Positions 4,498 to 5,800 of a stretch of DNA of 5,800 bases are shown here, in pieces. Within the stretch, counting starts at the first letter, position 1; each line of letters begins with the position of its first letter. The notes beneath the pieces are model-generated. The model was given only the letters and a program-made list of their open reading frames with translations. It searched no databases and had not been told where the DNA came from. This DNA comes from an uncultured Eubacteriales bacterium. GTDB lineage: Bacteria > Bacillota > Clostridia > UBA1381 > UBA9506. Made by a program: the position numbers and the translations under genes. The stretch covers positions 1-5,800 of the forward strand of contig CABSKZ010000189.1 in NCBI GenBank assembly GCA_902478395.1, given 5' to 3'.

Positions 4498-5800
4498 ATG
4501 TTAAAAAGAATAATATTGATTTTGGTATTGATCGTATTATCTTTTAACACATCCGCTTGGGCTGAAACAAACACGCCTGCTTATGACTATCCTGACATTC
4601 CATGGACGTATACCGAAGGTGCAAATCGGCTTGGAGAAATTATTTTTGCGCAGGATAAGTATATTACCGCAGGATACGACGGCATTAAAGTGTCCTCTGA
4701 TCTTGAAAATTGGGAGACTGTAGTAAGCGTGAGCGGTGAACAGTATATTCACGGCGGTTGGCCCGCAATAGAATATAACGGCAGTATTTTTATTGTCACG
4801 GGACTGGATGGCGGCATATATACGTCTACAGACGGCTGTGAATGGTCATTTTACGATCGGCCGTTCAACTTTGATATTTCAGAAATTATATGGGATGGCA
4901 GCCGTTTTGTTGCTGTTGGTCAATATGACCGGGAAAAATTTCAAGAGGATATGCGTCCGGCGGGCATTATTGTTTCTTCTGATGGTCTTCATTGGGAAAA
5001 GCTCGATGTTTCATTCGATATGCCTTGGGGATTAAATCATATTGCCTTCAACGGCGAAGTTTACGTTGTAGATGGTATTTCCGAACTATTTTATTCCTAT
5101 GATTTAAAGAATTGGAACGCGTGCGAAGTTGATTATGCATATAATGAAGGAATTGAATGGGTTGTAGATAGATTTATTGCCACGCGCGGTGAAAAGAATA
5201 TCCTCTATTCCTACGATGGTATCAACTGGCAAAGCATCGACCAGTCTTGGGGGAATACAATGTGGGCGTGTGCATATAACGGAAATATTTTTGTATCGGT
5301 TGGATCAGATGGTACGATTTATGTCTCGTATGACGGTCTCGATTGGATTTGTAAAACGGAGTGGCATAGAACGGACAATGCTCTGTACGATATTATCTGG
5401 ACAGGCGAAAGATTTGTTGCTTTGGGAAGTAATAATAATTTATCATGGATTCCCGATGACATCATTAAGGTAAAGGTAAATGGTAGCTACTTAATTATGG
5501 ATGCGGCACCAATCCTGGTAAACGATAGAACGCTGCTGCCGATCCGTGCCATATCAGAAGCACTGGGGGCAGATGTTGCGTGGGATGAAGGCACAGCTAC
5601 GGGCACCATTACACATGGTAAAACGATTCTCTCTGTAAAGTCAAATGAAGCTACTGCGCAGTTCAACGGCAGTGACATTGAACTGGATGTTCCTGCACGA
5701 ATATCAAACGACAGAATGATGTTGCCGCTTCGATTCATTGCTGAACATTTGGGTGCATCGGTTGATTGGGACGAAAGCAGTAAAACAGTGCTATTGGAGG
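4498..5800 (+). CDS. Secreted protein with propeller-like repeats and a copper-amine-oxidase-N1-like domain, C-terminus cut off
   Basis: ATG 4498 has GGAGGT five bases upstream and its own promoter. The frame is open to the right edge (434 codons). Residues 1-22 are a signal peptide: a KR pair, a hydrophobic core, and an SAWA-E cleavage site after A22. Residues 30-310 repeat a pattern of a hydrophobic strand (FVAVG, FIVTG, FVALG) followed by an S/Y-S-x-D-G-x-x-W turn. This turn occurs at about residues 66-72, 109-116, 160-166, 199-206, 237-244 and 276-283, as in BNR/sialidase-like beta-propellers. Residues 322-434 look like a copper amine oxidase N-terminal-type domain in two halves (RTLLPIRAISEALGA and RMMLPLRFIAEHLGA, each followed by a V-x-W-D). 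This domain is common in secreted and cell-wall proteins of Firmicutes and does not imply oxidase activity. The function is unknown; a surface binding role is an inference. Confidence 0.85.
   Translation, partial: MLKRIILILVLIVLSFNTSAWAETNTPAYDYPDIPWTYTEGANRLGEIIFAQDKYITAGYDGIKVSSDLENWETVVSVSGEQYIHGGWPAIEYNGSIFIVTGLDGGIYTSTDGCEWSFYDRPFNFDISEIIWDGSRFVAVGQYDREKFQEDMRPAGIIVSSDGLHWEKLDVSFDMPWGLNHIAFNGEVYVVDGISELFYSYDLKNWNACEVDYAYNEGIEWVVDRFIATRGEKNILYSYDGINWQSIDQSWGNTMWACAYNGNIFVSVGSDGTIYVSYDGLDWICKTEWHRTDNALYDIIWTGERFVALGSNNNLSWIPDDIIKVKVNGSYLIMDAAPILVNDRTLLPIRAISEALGADVAWDEGTATGTITHGKTILSVKSNEATAQFNGSDIELDVPARISNDRMMLPLRFIAEHLGASVDWDESSKTVLLE

Noticed and set aside
1..5800. CRISPR array, tRNA or rRNA gene
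   Set aside because: No regularly spaced direct repeats, cloverleaf-like segments or rRNA signatures were seen on either strand.

Overview
The window looks like Firmicutes (Clostridia) DNA. It has strong AGGAGG-type ribosome binding sites, moderate-to-low GC, and a set of accessory genes that is common in clostridial integrative elements. I name no species. The functional calls come from recognising families and motifs by eye; no database search was run.

Layout. Positions 1-751 (minus strand) hold the N-terminal 250 codons of a DUF6076-like protein that runs off the left edge. Positions about 881-4431 (plus strand) form one mobile-element module. In order it has: a helix-turn-helix replication-initiator-like protein (897-1651); a small accessory protein coupled to it by an ATGA overlap (from 1648); a non-coding stretch with a long imperfect inverted repeat (2074-2156); a ribbon-helix-helix protein (2205-2597); a small unrecognised ORF (2597-2782); and a large TnpX-like serine recombinase (2789-4387). 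A near-consensus promoter (4428-4456) then drives a secreted protein (4498 to the right edge). That protein has a signal peptide, propeller-like repeats and a copper-amine-oxidase-N1-like domain.

How the genes fit together. The initiator-like, ribbon-helix-helix and recombinase genes are what one expects of an integrative or mobilizable element: maintenance, DNA processing, and excision/integration. No relaxase or transfer gene is visible.

The main observation is that almost every gene of this module carries a lesion, while the two flanking reading frames are clean as far as they can be seen. The initiator has lost its C-terminus to an apparent -1 frameshift near 1514. The small accessory gene has one in the G run at 1805-1807. 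The ribbon-helix-helix gene has a TAA as its fourth codon. The recombinase lacks an ATG at its best-placed start and loses its last residues to an apparent missing A in an A5 tract at 4372-4376. The module therefore looks like a decaying element or an assembly with indel errors. Two of the three confident frameshifts sit in short homopolymers, so sequencing error must be excluded first. I see no clear new biological system here.
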